23,781 nucleotides of DNA, taken from IMG/VR virus record IMGVR_UViG_3300005527_000295, positions 1-23,781 of that record; one strand, given 5' to 3'. The notes under the pieces are model-generated. The model did no database searches and was not told the DNA's origin. It was given only the letters and a program-made list of their open reading frames with translations. Origin of the DNA: a virus. Made by a program: the position numbers and the translations under genes. This document shows, in pieces, positions 1 through 6,257 of the stretch. The number at the start of each line of letters is the position of its first letter. Position 1 is the stretch's first letter.

Positions 1-135
1 GAGATGCGTGATGCTTTCCTATCAAAGATGCAAGCGGAGAAGTCACTTGAGTACGCTACTAGCGTAGTTGAGTACAACCGTCAGCGCATCCGTCGCCTTG
101 AAGAAAGATTAAAAGAGATAGGAGACAAGGAATGA
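1..135 (+). CDS. Phage protein of unknown function, C-terminal fragment
   Basis: The reading frame is open from the first base of the window to a TGA at 133-135, so the gene starts upstream and only 44 residues are seen. The visible part is rich in Glu, Arg and Lys (for example RIRRLEERLKEIGDKE) and looks like the end of a coiled coil. Its stop overlaps the start of the next gene as ATGA, which indicates translational coupling in a rightward operon. An internal ATG at position 4 gives no stronger case for a complete short gene, since no ribosome binding site can be seen in front of it. Function cannot be assigned. Confidence 0.6.
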   Translation, partial: EMRDAFLSKMQAEKSLEYATSVVEYNRQRIRRLEERLKEIGDKE

Positions 136-449
136 CACCCGAAGACGAAGAGTTCACACGCATCGAGATGGAGTCTCGCGTTAAACAAGAGTACGTAAAG
201 TCTATGAACCGCAAGCGTCAGATAGCCGAACCACAAGATGCCGTAGTTCACTTGATGGACGAGTTAGCCATAGCAAGGATTGCCGTCAGAGAGTTAGGCG
301 ATAGGCTCTCGAAAGTAGAGAAGAGCAACACCCAAGTCAGAAACGAGACGCTAGACGAGGTTACGCATGAGTTTGAGAAACTGGCTATTGCTTTCGGAGT
401 AGACACAGTGCACAGCTTTATGATTTTTGTGCGGGAGATGAAGGAATGA
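132..449 (+). CDS. Hypothetical phage protein, helical (105 aa)
   Basis: I do not recognise this 105-residue protein. It is charged and probably mostly helical. Residues 35-70 contain a heptad-like stretch (DELAIARIAVRELGDRLSKVEKS) suggesting a short coiled coil and oligomerisation. No enzymatic motif, signal peptide or membrane segment is visible. The start is supported by an AGGAG sequence about nine bases upstream and by the ATGA overlap with the previous gene; its own stop overlaps the next start in the same way. It belongs to the rightward early/replication operon by position only. Confidence 0.7.
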   Translation: MTPEDEEFTRIEMESRVKQEYVKSMNRKRQIAEPQDAVVHLMDELAIARIAVRELGDRLSKVEKSNTQVRNETLDEVTHEFEKLAIAFGVDTVHSFMIFVREMKE

Positions 450-796
450 TAGACGTACTGTTGAGAGATCAGATTGCTATGGCGGCGATGCAAGCAATGT
501 TGATACGAGGAGATACAGAGGGCGTAGCAGAAGAAGCTTACCTACAAGCAGACAGGATGCTTGAGGCAAAAGTCAAAGCCCCCGCAAGTGATTGGTTAAG
601 GGAAGACCCCGCAATTTATTTAGAACTACCGAAAAGAGTAGCAAACGCAGTCAGAGCACAACACATCTTAACTATGGAGGACTTACTGGATACGAGAGCG
701 TATTTTTGGTTAAACCGAGTGCCCAACATGGGCGCAATGTCAGCAAAACAATTATTCGCCGCGTTGGAAAATCGCGGTCTTAAACTTAAATCTTAA
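446..796 (+). CDS. Small phage protein with an RNA polymerase alpha-CTD-like helix-hairpin-helix domain
   Basis: The N-terminal part (residues 1-45, RDQIAMAAMQAMLI then AYLQADRMLEAK) matches a short region I know from many small phage proteins of unknown function. The C-terminal part (about 55-116) reads like the C-terminal domain of the bacterial RNA polymerase alpha subunit: LPKRVANAVRAQHI, an MEDLLDT turn, then VPNMGAMSAKQLFAALENRGLKL. Compared with E. coli alpha from memory, R64, N67, G96 and S99 line up with the UP-element-contacting residues R265, N268, G296 and S299; the lysine at 298 is Met here. In alpha this fold binds the DNA minor groove and transcription factors. A role in DNA binding or in host transcription control is inferred; it could simply be a generic helix-hairpin-helix. 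ATGA overlap with the upstream gene. Confidence 0.75.
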   Translation: MIDVLLRDQIAMAAMQAMLIRGDTEGVAEEAYLQADRMLEAKVKAPASDWLREDPAIYLELPKRVANAVRAQHILTMEDLLDTRAYFWLNRVPNMGAMSAKQLFAALENRGLKLKS

Positions 797-806
797 AGAG
801 GAAAAT

Positions 807-1454
807 ATGGCAAAGAGATCACAAGCAATGAGCACAAAAGTGCGTAAGTATTTAGCAAAGCACCCACTTGCAAAAGCACAAGTCGTAGCCGACGCCACTG
901 GTGCAACGGTGCAATACGTCCACAACATTCGGTACGCTGATAAGAAGAATGGTGTGGTTAGTACACCGGCAGTAAAGAAGCCCAAGTGGAAGGCAGTATG
1001 GGCGGGTACAAGTAGCAAGTCAATCAAAGCCGACATGGAAGCAGACGCGCAGTTTGAGAAAGACCAAGACAAGCGTAGAGCACAAGGTTGGCAAGGTCAG
1101 CATGTTGGAGATAAGTTTGTGGCAGTCCCAGTAGGGTTTAACGGTACAACTAAAGCACATCTCGAAAATGCTTGGAATGAAATAACTAGAGAAGAAGCAA
1201 ACAAAACTAGAAAAGACATTGTTGCCGAGCACCATACCGACATGGTTAACCACCCACCTCACTACAAGATGGGCGGTATTGAGACTATCGACTTCATTGA
1301 GGCGAAGCAGTTTGGTTACAACCTAGGTAACGTAGTCAAGTACATCAGCCGTGCTGACCTCAAAGGTAGCCACTATGAAGACTTGCTCAAAGCACGTTGG
1401 TATTTAAACCGCGAGATCGCTAAGTTCTCACCAGACACAAAGGTAACCAAATGA
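807..1454 (+). CDS. DUF3310 domain protein with N-terminal helix-turn-helix-like region
   Basis: The C-terminal region (about residues 146-205) carries the DUF3310 signature: VNHPPHYKMGGIETIDFIE, then NVVKYISRAD and a Leu/Trp-rich helix ending RWYLNREI. DUF3310 is a small domain common in phage genomes, sometimes labelled nucleotide-kinase-like, but its reaction is not established. Residues 8-45 (STKVRKYLAKHP, VADATGATVQYVHNIRYADKK) look like a winged or simple helix-turn-helix, so a DNA-binding module fused to DUF3310 is plausible. The middle is a charged linker. The start at 807 is supported by AGAGGA upstream, and the stop overlaps the next ATG. Lies just upstream of the DNA polymerase gene. 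Confidence 0.85.
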   Translation: MAKRSQAMSTKVRKYLAKHPLAKAQVVADATGATVQYVHNIRYADKKNGVVSTPAVKKPKWKAVWAGTSSKSIKADMEADAQFEKDQDKRRAQGWQGQHVGDKFVAVPVGFNGTTKAHLENAWNEITREEANKTRKDIVAEHHTDMVNHPPHYKMGGIETIDFIEAKQFGYNLGNVVKYISRADLKGSHYEDLLKARWYLNREIAKFSPDTKVTK

Positions 1455-1696
1455 CTACAAAAGCAAAAGCCGACGAGACGGCGGAACTACATAAGTACAC
1501 AACATTCAAACTAGATGGCATCACTTATGTACCACACTACCGAGACGTTAAGAGATACGTTGGCCCGGGGTATCCAAGACACACTACTGATGTGTTTACA
1601 GCATCAGACTTGTTTAGTGCTGGCGCTGTGCCAACTATCTCATTTCTTTGGAAGCGATCTGAGTTTGGCATCATAAAAGCGGGAAAGATAGGATGA
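1451..1696 (+). CDS. Hypothetical phage protein (81 aa)
   Basis: I do not recognise this protein. It is small and basic, with several aromatic residues (YVPHYRDVKRYVGPGYPRH) and no cysteines, signal peptide or catalytic motif that I can see. ATGA overlaps on both sides (with the DUF3310 gene and with the DNA polymerase gene) and an AAGGT sequence upstream make it a credible gene coupled in translation to the polymerase. A polymerase accessory role is only a guess from position. Confidence 0.65.
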   Translation: MTTKAKADETAELHKYTTFKLDGITYVPHYRDVKRYVGPGYPRHTTDVFTASDLFSAGAVPTISFLWKRSEFGIIKAGKIG

Positions 1697-3552
1697 ATTT
1701 AATCACCCTTGACTTCGAAACGTTCTACGATAAAGACTTCTCTCTATCCAAATTAACAACTGAAGAATACATTCGCGATGACCGTTTTGAAGTTATCGGT
1801 GTAGGAGTAAAAATAAATGATGACGAAACGCAATGGTTCACAGGAGACCACGCCGACACCTCCGAGTTTCTATCTCGCTTTGACTGGGATAGTTCTTTTC
1901 TGCTTGCTCATAATTGCATGTTTGATGGTGCTATCCTTTCTTGGCGGTTTGGTATTAGGCCAAAAGTACTTCTCGATACCCTAGCAATGCTACGTGCCAT
2001 TGACGGCACAGAGGTTGGCAACAGCCTAGCAAAAGCCGCCGAGCGTTATGGCTTGGGGGTGAAGGGTACTGAGGTAGTCGCGGCTATGGGTAAACGCCGT
2101 GCTGATTTCTCTGCGGAGGACTTGGCGCAATATGGCGTGTACTGCAAGAACGACGTCAAGCTGACGTACGACTTGTTTAATATCTTGCAAGCAAACTTCC
2201 AGAAGCCAGAGCTTAAGCTAATAGACATGACTCTCCGTATGTTCACAGAGCCTACGCTACGTCTTGATCTACCTGTGTTGGAGCAACATCTTGTACTTGT
2301 ACAAGAAAAAAAGGAGGCCCTGATCGCCGAGGCATGCGCCGACAAAGAAGTGCTTATGTCCAATCAGAAGTTCGCCGAGCGATTGATTGAGTATGGTGTC
2401 CCACCACCCATGAAGGTTAGCCCCACGACAGGCAAAATGGCTTTGGCTTTGGCTAAGAGCGACGAGGGATTTAAAGCGTTGGCAGACCACTGGGATGAGC
2501 GGGTGCAAGCACTTGTTGCCGCGCGTCTTGGGACAAAGTCCACATTAGAAGAGACACGCACCCAAAGATTTATCTCCATAGCGAAGCGTGGTAGCCTTCC
2601 AGTTCCCCTGAGATACTATGCCGCACACACAGGGCGTTGGGGTGGGGACGACAAACTCAACCTACAGAACTTGCCACGCAAGTCACCACTCAAGACGGCT
2701 ATCGTAGTACCCGAAGGCTACGTCATGATTGATGCCGACTCCTCACAAATTGAAGCGCGGATCGTTGCATGGTTGGCGGGGCAAGCTGATTTGGTAAGCG
2801 CGTTTGCAAAAGGCGAAGACGTTTACAAGATCATGGCAACAAAGATATACAACAAACCTCTTGGAGAGATTGACGACGCTGAGAGATTTGTGGGTAAGAC
2901 TACGATTCTTGGCGCGGGCTACGGCATGGGTTGGCGCAAGTTTCAGATACAACTCAAGAACTTTGGGGTAAGTTTGGACGACAACATGTGCCAACATATT
3001 TTGAAGGTGTACCGACAAGAGTTCCCATATATTCCTGCGCTATGGGATGAAGGACACAAAACCTTGGATGCACTGGCAAGCCCTAAACTTGTTACTACTC
3101 CGTTTGGGAAACAGGCACAGGCAGTGAGCGTACTCCCCGGAATTGGATACGATCTTCCTAGCGGTTTGCCTCTCAAGTATATGAACTTGCGTGCCCCCGA
3201 GATTGACTTGCATGGTCGACCACAGTACGTCTACGATACCCGCAAAGGTGAAGTCCGTATCTACGGTGGTAAGGTAGTCGAGAACTTATGCCAAGCACTT
3301 GCACGCTGTGTGATTGCCGAGCAAATGCTACGGATAGCGAAACGCTACAAACCAGTTCTGACTGTGCATGATGCCGTGGCGTGCGTAGTATCCGAATTAG
3401 AGCGCGATGAAGCCATCAAATATGTAAACGAATGTATGCGTTGGCGACCCAAGTGGGCTGAGACTTTGCCTTTGGCATGTGAGATTGGTGCAGGAAAAAG
3501 CTACGGCGACTGCGGTAAGAAAATGTCTATTGAGAAATGGGGGCTGAAATGA
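1693..3552 (+). CDS. Family A DNA polymerase with 3'-5' exonuclease domain
   Basis: This is a replicative phage DNA polymerase of the Pol I family. The N-terminal DnaQ-like exonuclease shows Exo I (DFETFYD, D7/E9), Exo II (HNCMFDGA, D78) and Exo III (YCKNDVKLTYD, D154). The polymerase part has motif A DADSSQIEAR (catalytic D349), motif B in the O-helix RFVGKTTILGAGYG (R398, K402, Y410) and motif C VLTVHDAV (H559, D560). There is no 5' nuclease domain, and 619 residues is normal for phage enzymes of this type. Two substitutions stand out: the position equal to E. coli F762 is Leu406, and the residue after the motif C aspartate is Ala561 rather than Glu. It should copy the phage genome together with the primase-helicase and SSB-like protein encoded downstream. 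Confidence 0.97.
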   Translation: MNLITLDFETFYDKDFSLSKLTTEEYIRDDRFEVIGVGVKINDDETQWFTGDHADTSEFLSRFDWDSSFLLAHNCMFDGAILSWRFGIRPKVLLDTLAMLRAIDGTEVGNSLAKAAERYGLGVKGTEVVAAMGKRRADFSAEDLAQYGVYCKNDVKLTYDLFNILQANFQKPELKLIDMTLRMFTEPTLRLDLPVLEQHLVLVQEKKEALIAEACADKEVLMSNQKFAERLIEYGVPPPMKVSPTTGKMALALAKSDEGFKALADHWDERVQALVAARLGTKSTLEETRTQRFISIAKRGSLPVPLRYYAAHTGRWGGDDKLNLQNLPRKSPLKTAIVVPEGYVMIDADSSQIEARIVAWLAGQADLVSAFAKGEDVYKIMATKIYNKPLGEIDDAERFVGKTTILGAGYGMGWRKFQIQLKNFGVSLDDNMCQHILKVYRQEFPYIPALWDEGHKTLDALASPKLVTTPFGKQAQAVSVLPGIGYDLPSGLPLKYMNLRAPEIDLHGRPQYVYDTRKGEVRIYGGKVVENLCQALARCVIAEQMLRIAKRYKPVLTVHDAVACVVSELERDEAIKYVNECMRWRPKWAETLPLACEIGAGKSYGDCGKKMSIEKWGLK

Positions 3553-4316
3553 CAGAAGGCAGAACTTGCACTAAGTGCGGCGAGTTCAAGTTGTTTTTAA
3601 ATTTTGAATCCCAAGGCATTAAAACTAGGGCAGATGGTAGTACGTACCGAAAGTACCGAGCACAATGTAAATTGTGTATGAAAGATAAAGTACAACAGTG
3701 GAATCAAAACTACCGAACAAGGAATGGTGACGCAATACGTGCAAGGAACCGAAAACAGTGGCGGATTGAGCACCCACCAAAAGAACCAAAACCAAAACGA
3801 ACGATCGAAGAAGCTAGGGAGTATCAACGAAACTACTACAGAACTCACAAGGAGTACTACGCTGAATATACTAAAAAATATTACGCGGATAACAAAGAAA
3901 AGATAGATGCGTGTGTTAGAAAATGGCAAAAGGAAAACAAAGAACGGCATAACGAAACACGCCTTAAATGGCGGGAACAAAACAGAGAAAAAGTAAACGC
4001 GCAACAAAAAACAAATAGAGATAAGTTATTTGCTGAAAACCCCGAACGAATTCGTGCGTTAAGGCGCGCCAAGAAAGCTAAACAAAAAGCTAAAGACCCA
4101 CAAGCGTGGAACGCAAAGATGGCTAAGTACAACGCATCGTGCCAAAAAAGAATGGTAAATGAACTTTCAGATGCGTATGTACGAGCAAGGCTTGTAATCC
4201 CAAGTGACGGAAGCCGCCGAAAAATATCCGCTAAGGATATACCTCAAAGTTTGGTAGAAGCCAAACGTGTACAACTGATGATTTTAAGGAGTTTAAAAAA
4301 TGAAAAACATGAATGA
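3549..4316 (+). CDS. Basic zinc-finger phage protein with helical repeats
   Basis: The N-terminus has a CX2C-X29-CX2C zinc-binding pattern (C7, C10, C40, C43) of the CTKCGE...CKLC type seen in many phage HNH-related and unknown proteins. A long, very basic, helical middle follows (about 60-190) with loose repeats built around W/Y, N and EK pairs (YYADNKEKI, KWQKENKE, KWREQNREKVN). The end (about 210-250, ELSDAYVRARLV then DIPQSLVEAKRVQL) matches a tail I know from other phage proteins. No HNH catalytic histidines are visible, so DNA or RNA binding is the safest inference. An in-frame ATG at 3537 exists, but ATG 3549 overlaps the polymerase stop as ATGA and is preferred. The gene is more A-rich than its neighbours, which may mark recent acquisition. 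Confidence 0.8.
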   Translation: MTEGRTCTKCGEFKLFLNFESQGIKTRADGSTYRKYRAQCKLCMKDKVQQWNQNYRTRNGDAIRARNRKQWRIEHPPKEPKPKRTIEEAREYQRNYYRTHKEYYAEYTKKYYADNKEKIDACVRKWQKENKERHNETRLKWREQNREKVNAQQKTNRDKLFAENPERIRALRRAKKAKQKAKDPQAWNAKMAKYNASCQKRMVNELSDAYVRARLVIPSDGSRRKISAKDIPQSLVEAKRVQLMILRSLKNEKHE

Positions 4317-4536
4317 ACTGCGCGACCAACTGTCTGAAATTTTTGCTGGTTTGAAAGCGGGGACTATTCAGCATAAGGACGCCGCAGAGTTTGCTAATTT
4401 GGCTGGAAAGATGATTAACTCTGCCAAAGTTCAAGTAGAGTACTTCACCCTGCGCCAAGAAGTGCCCGATATCCCATTTTTGGATTGTGGAACTAAAACA
4501 GCCAAAACAGCCAAAACAGCCAAGAAAGCCACATAA
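4300..4536 (+). CDS. Small conserved phage protein with Lys/Ala/Thr repeat tail (78 aa)
   Basis: The core (residues 1-60, NELRDQLSEIFAGLKAG, AAEFANLAGKMINSAKVQVEY) resembles a short phage protein family that is common next to replication genes and has no known function; residues 40-60 look helical. The C-terminus after about residue 64 is a basic repeat, KTAKTAKTAKKAT, encoded by four 9-bp repeats. AAGGAG upstream supports the ATG at 4300, and the start overlaps the end of the zinc-finger gene. The basic tail could contact nucleic acid, but this is inference. Confidence 0.75.
   Translation: MKNMNELRDQLSEIFAGLKAGTIQHKDAAEFANLAGKMINSAKVQVEYFTLRQEVPDIPFLDCGTKTAKTAKTAKKAT
4495..4530 (+). repeat. 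Four tandem 9-bp repeats (AAAACAGCC) inside a coding region
   Basis: Three exact copies of AAAACAGCC (4495-4503, 4504-4512, 4513-4521) are followed by a degenerate copy, AAGAAAGCC (4522-4530). Each copy adds Lys-Thr-Ala (last Lys-Lys-Ala) to the C-terminal tail of the 78-residue protein. The unit is a multiple of three, so slippage would change tail length without a frameshift. Confidence 0.9.
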
Positions 4537-5201
4537 TGAATTACACATGGTCGTATTCCAGCATCTCGCTGTTTCAGCAATGCCCACGCAAGTACCACAG
4601 GATGCGTATCGTCAAGGATATCGTCGAGCCACCACAGGAACACTTGCTCTACGGCAGTGCGGTTCATAAGGCAGCAGAAGAATACATCCGTGACGGTACT
4701 GCGATACCAGAAAAGTATGCTTACATTCAGCCGTTCCTTGACCCACTGAAAGCCTTGTCAGGTGAGAAGTTATGTGAGCACGAGATGGGCTTGACCAAGG
4801 ACATGCAACCATGCAAGTTCAGAGACAAGAATGTTTGGTTCCGTGGTATTGCTGACCTGCTTGTTATCGACGGCGATAAGGCACGGATCATTGACTACAA
4901 GACTAGCAAGTCCAGTAGGTATGCGGACAAGAAGCAACTAGAATTGCTGTCCCTTTTGACCTTCAAGCATTTCCCGCAAGTCAAATCAATCAAGGCTGGC
5001 TTGATGTTCTTGGTAGTCAAAGACCTAGTTGCCGCCGAGTTCAATACAGATCAACAGACGGAGGCTTGGGGCAAGTGGATACCCGAGACAAATCAGCTAG
5101 AGAGTGCGATGATTACAGATGTTTGGAACCCTCGACCAAACTTCACCTGCCGTGGTTGGTGTCCTGTCACCGACTGCGAACACAATTCAAAAAGGAGTTG
5201 A
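4536..5201 (+). CDS. PD-(D/E)XK superfamily nuclease (RecB/Cas4-like)
   Basis: The motifs of the RecB/Cas4-type exonuclease branch occur in order: SYSSISLFQQCPRKY near the N-terminus, GSAVHKAAEEY (H44), RGIADLLVID (D107), the core IIDYKTSK (D120, K122) and KQLELL (Q134). Four cysteines, C16 and a C-terminal set C205, C209 and C214, have the one-plus-three layout of the 4Fe-4S cluster in Cas4 and AddB, although the spacing is not identical. Enzymes of this family degrade or process DNA ends; in phages they serve recombination or host DNA breakdown. At 221 residues it fits a single-domain nuclease. The start overlaps the previous stop (TAATG). Its neighbours include a SNF2-type helicase, a possible partner. 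High confidence for the fold, moderate for the cluster. Confidence 0.93.
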   Translation: MNYTWSYSSISLFQQCPRKYHRMRIVKDIVEPPQEHLLYGSAVHKAAEEYIRDGTAIPEKYAYIQPFLDPLKALSGEKLCEHEMGLTKDMQPCKFRDKNVWFRGIADLLVIDGDKARIIDYKTSKSSRYADKKQLELLSLLTFKHFPQVKSIKAGLMFLVVKDLVAAEFNTDQQTEAWGKWIPETNQLESAMITDVWNPRPNFTCRGWCPVTDCEHNSKRS

Positions 5202-5202
5202 A

Positions 5203-5595
5203 GTGCCATACGTTTACATTGCTAATGGGAAAATGAATCCATTGGGAGATATTCCCGAAGAAATAGAAAAAGTTTGTAATGAGTACCCCAACTTAACTGG
5301 TCACGGACTAAAAAAATATAAAGAAGATTCCGTTCACCAACTACCTAATCCTAATGGAGTGCAGTTGTGTATGCGGTGGCTGTTAGAAAATGATGGGCTT
5401 AAACGAAGAATTACTATAAACACTAAAAGAAGTAGCTACGGCTGGAAACATATCGTAGAAAAAAGTTGCGGCGAATATGTCAGCAATGGCGAGTTTATAT
5501 GCGCCGCACTGTTGTTAGGGTACAAAATGAAGCACCCTGCTGGTTCACCAAATGCGTATTTCAACATAAAGGAACAAGATGCCGTACGTAAATAA
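5203..5595 (+). CDS. Conserved phage protein of unknown function, GTG start (130 aa)
   Basis: The frame is open further upstream into the nuclease gene, but the GTG at 5203 has a perfect AAGGAG (5192-5197) five bases before it and starts just after the nuclease stop, so it is preferred over an ATG at 5119. The C-terminal half has a segment I recognise as recurrent in phage and plasmid proteins (SSYGWKHIVE, YVSNGEFICAALLLGYK, PNAYFNI), which reads like a compact alpha-helical fold, but I know of no function. There are no clear catalytic motifs. The base composition is somewhat richer in A and T than in the nuclease and helicase genes. The stop overlaps the HNH gene by 17 bases. Confidence 0.8.
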   Translation: MPYVYIANGKMNPLGDIPEEIEKVCNEYPNLTGHGLKKYKEDSVHQLPNPNGVQLCMRWLLENDGLKRRITINTKRSSYGWKHIVEKSCGEYVSNGEFICAALLLGYKMKHPAGSPNAYFNIKEQDAVRK

Positions 5596-5845
5596 ACCTA
5601 GACCATACAAGCACGAATACGAAACCTACGACGGCACACCCGCCGTTAAGAAGAAACGTGCACAGCGAAACAAAGCACGCGCAATCATGGAAAAAGCAGG
5701 ATTAGTTCACAAGGGAGATGGAAAAGATGTCGATCATAAAAAGCCTCTTAGTAAAGGCGGAAAAACCACAAGATCAAACTTGCGCGTCAAAAGCGCAACA
5801 GATAATAGATCATATGCTCGCCGATCAGACCACGGGGTTAAGTAA
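5579..5845 (+). CDS. HNH endonuclease-like protein (88 aa)
   Basis: The small basic protein carries an HNH-type core near residues 33-75: RAIMEKAGLVHKGDGKDVDHKKPLSKG, where D51 and H53 form the first motif, followed by N67 in SNLRV and a closing N76-R77. This compact layout is common among phage HNH proteins, which nick or cut DNA with one metal ion and may assist packaging, replication or homing. No zinc-binding cysteines are present. AAGGA upstream supports the ATG at 5579. The gene overlaps the following frame by at least 32 bases. Activity is inferred from family; the third HNH-motif residue is not certain. Confidence 0.82.
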   Translation: MPYVNKPRPYKHEYETYDGTPAVKKKRAQRNKARAIMEKAGLVHKGDGKDVDHKKPLSKGGKTTRSNLRVKSATDNRSYARRSDHGVK

Positions 5846-6257
5846 GGCGATCGACGACTCCGTCACTGATTCTTTGGTCTACGGGTCTTCAATGTTACAT
5901 GTGAAGAACAACAACGGAATAACAGCAATAACAAATGCTGGCCCTTTCATAACTCACATTGGTAACACTGGCATTGGCAGTGTTACCGCCGTAAAACAAA
6001 GCTACCCACCAATAGTTCGTCTTAGGAGTACTGACTTGGAAGAACACCCTGCATTTGAGTTAACCGTGGAACAACTCCGTGCCGCTTGGATGCTGGCGTA
6101 TGGAACACGTTGGGTGTCTATGGAGAAGCCTATGGACGACGACTATCTAAATGTTGTGGCGCATCGTCTACTTGCTTTTGGTGAAGTAGAAACCCATAAC
6201 GTAATCGACCAGTACACGCCTATGGGCAGAATAAAAATACAAGATGCAAGTAGTTGA
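5814..6257 (+). CDS. Hypothetical phage protein (about 147 aa, start uncertain)
   Basis: I do not recognise this protein. Visible parts are an N-terminal acidic stretch (AIDDSVTDSLVYGSSML), a Gly/Thr/Ile-rich middle (NAGPFITHIGNTGIG) that may form beta strands, and a helical C-terminal half (EQLRAAWMLAYG, DDDYLNVVAHRLLAFGE). The frame stays open upstream to ATGs at 5718 and 5727, the latter with AAGGGAG in front, which would give up to 179 residues but an overlap of about 120 bases with the HNH gene. The ATG at 5814 gives a 32-base overlap but has no good ribosome binding site. The stop overlaps the helicase start by 14 bases. Confidence 0.6.
   Translation: MLADQTTGLSKAIDDSVTDSLVYGSSMLHVKNNNGITAITNAGPFITHIGNTGIGSVTAVKQSYPPIVRLRSTDLEEHPAFELTVEQLRAAWMLAYGTRWVSMEKPMDDDYLNVVAHRLLAFGEVETHNVIDQYTPMGRIKIQDASS

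Noticed and set aside
3597-4007. 136-residue open frame on the - strand opposite the zinc-finger gene
   Set aside because: The Phe/Leu/Val-rich translation is the complement of the Lys/Glu/Asn-rich + strand gene, giving a false membrane-protein look.
5119-5202. ATG start at 5119 for the unknown protein after the nuclease
   Set aside because: It would overlap the nuclease gene by 83 bases and has no good ribosome binding site; GTG 5203 has a perfect AAGGAG at five-base spacing.
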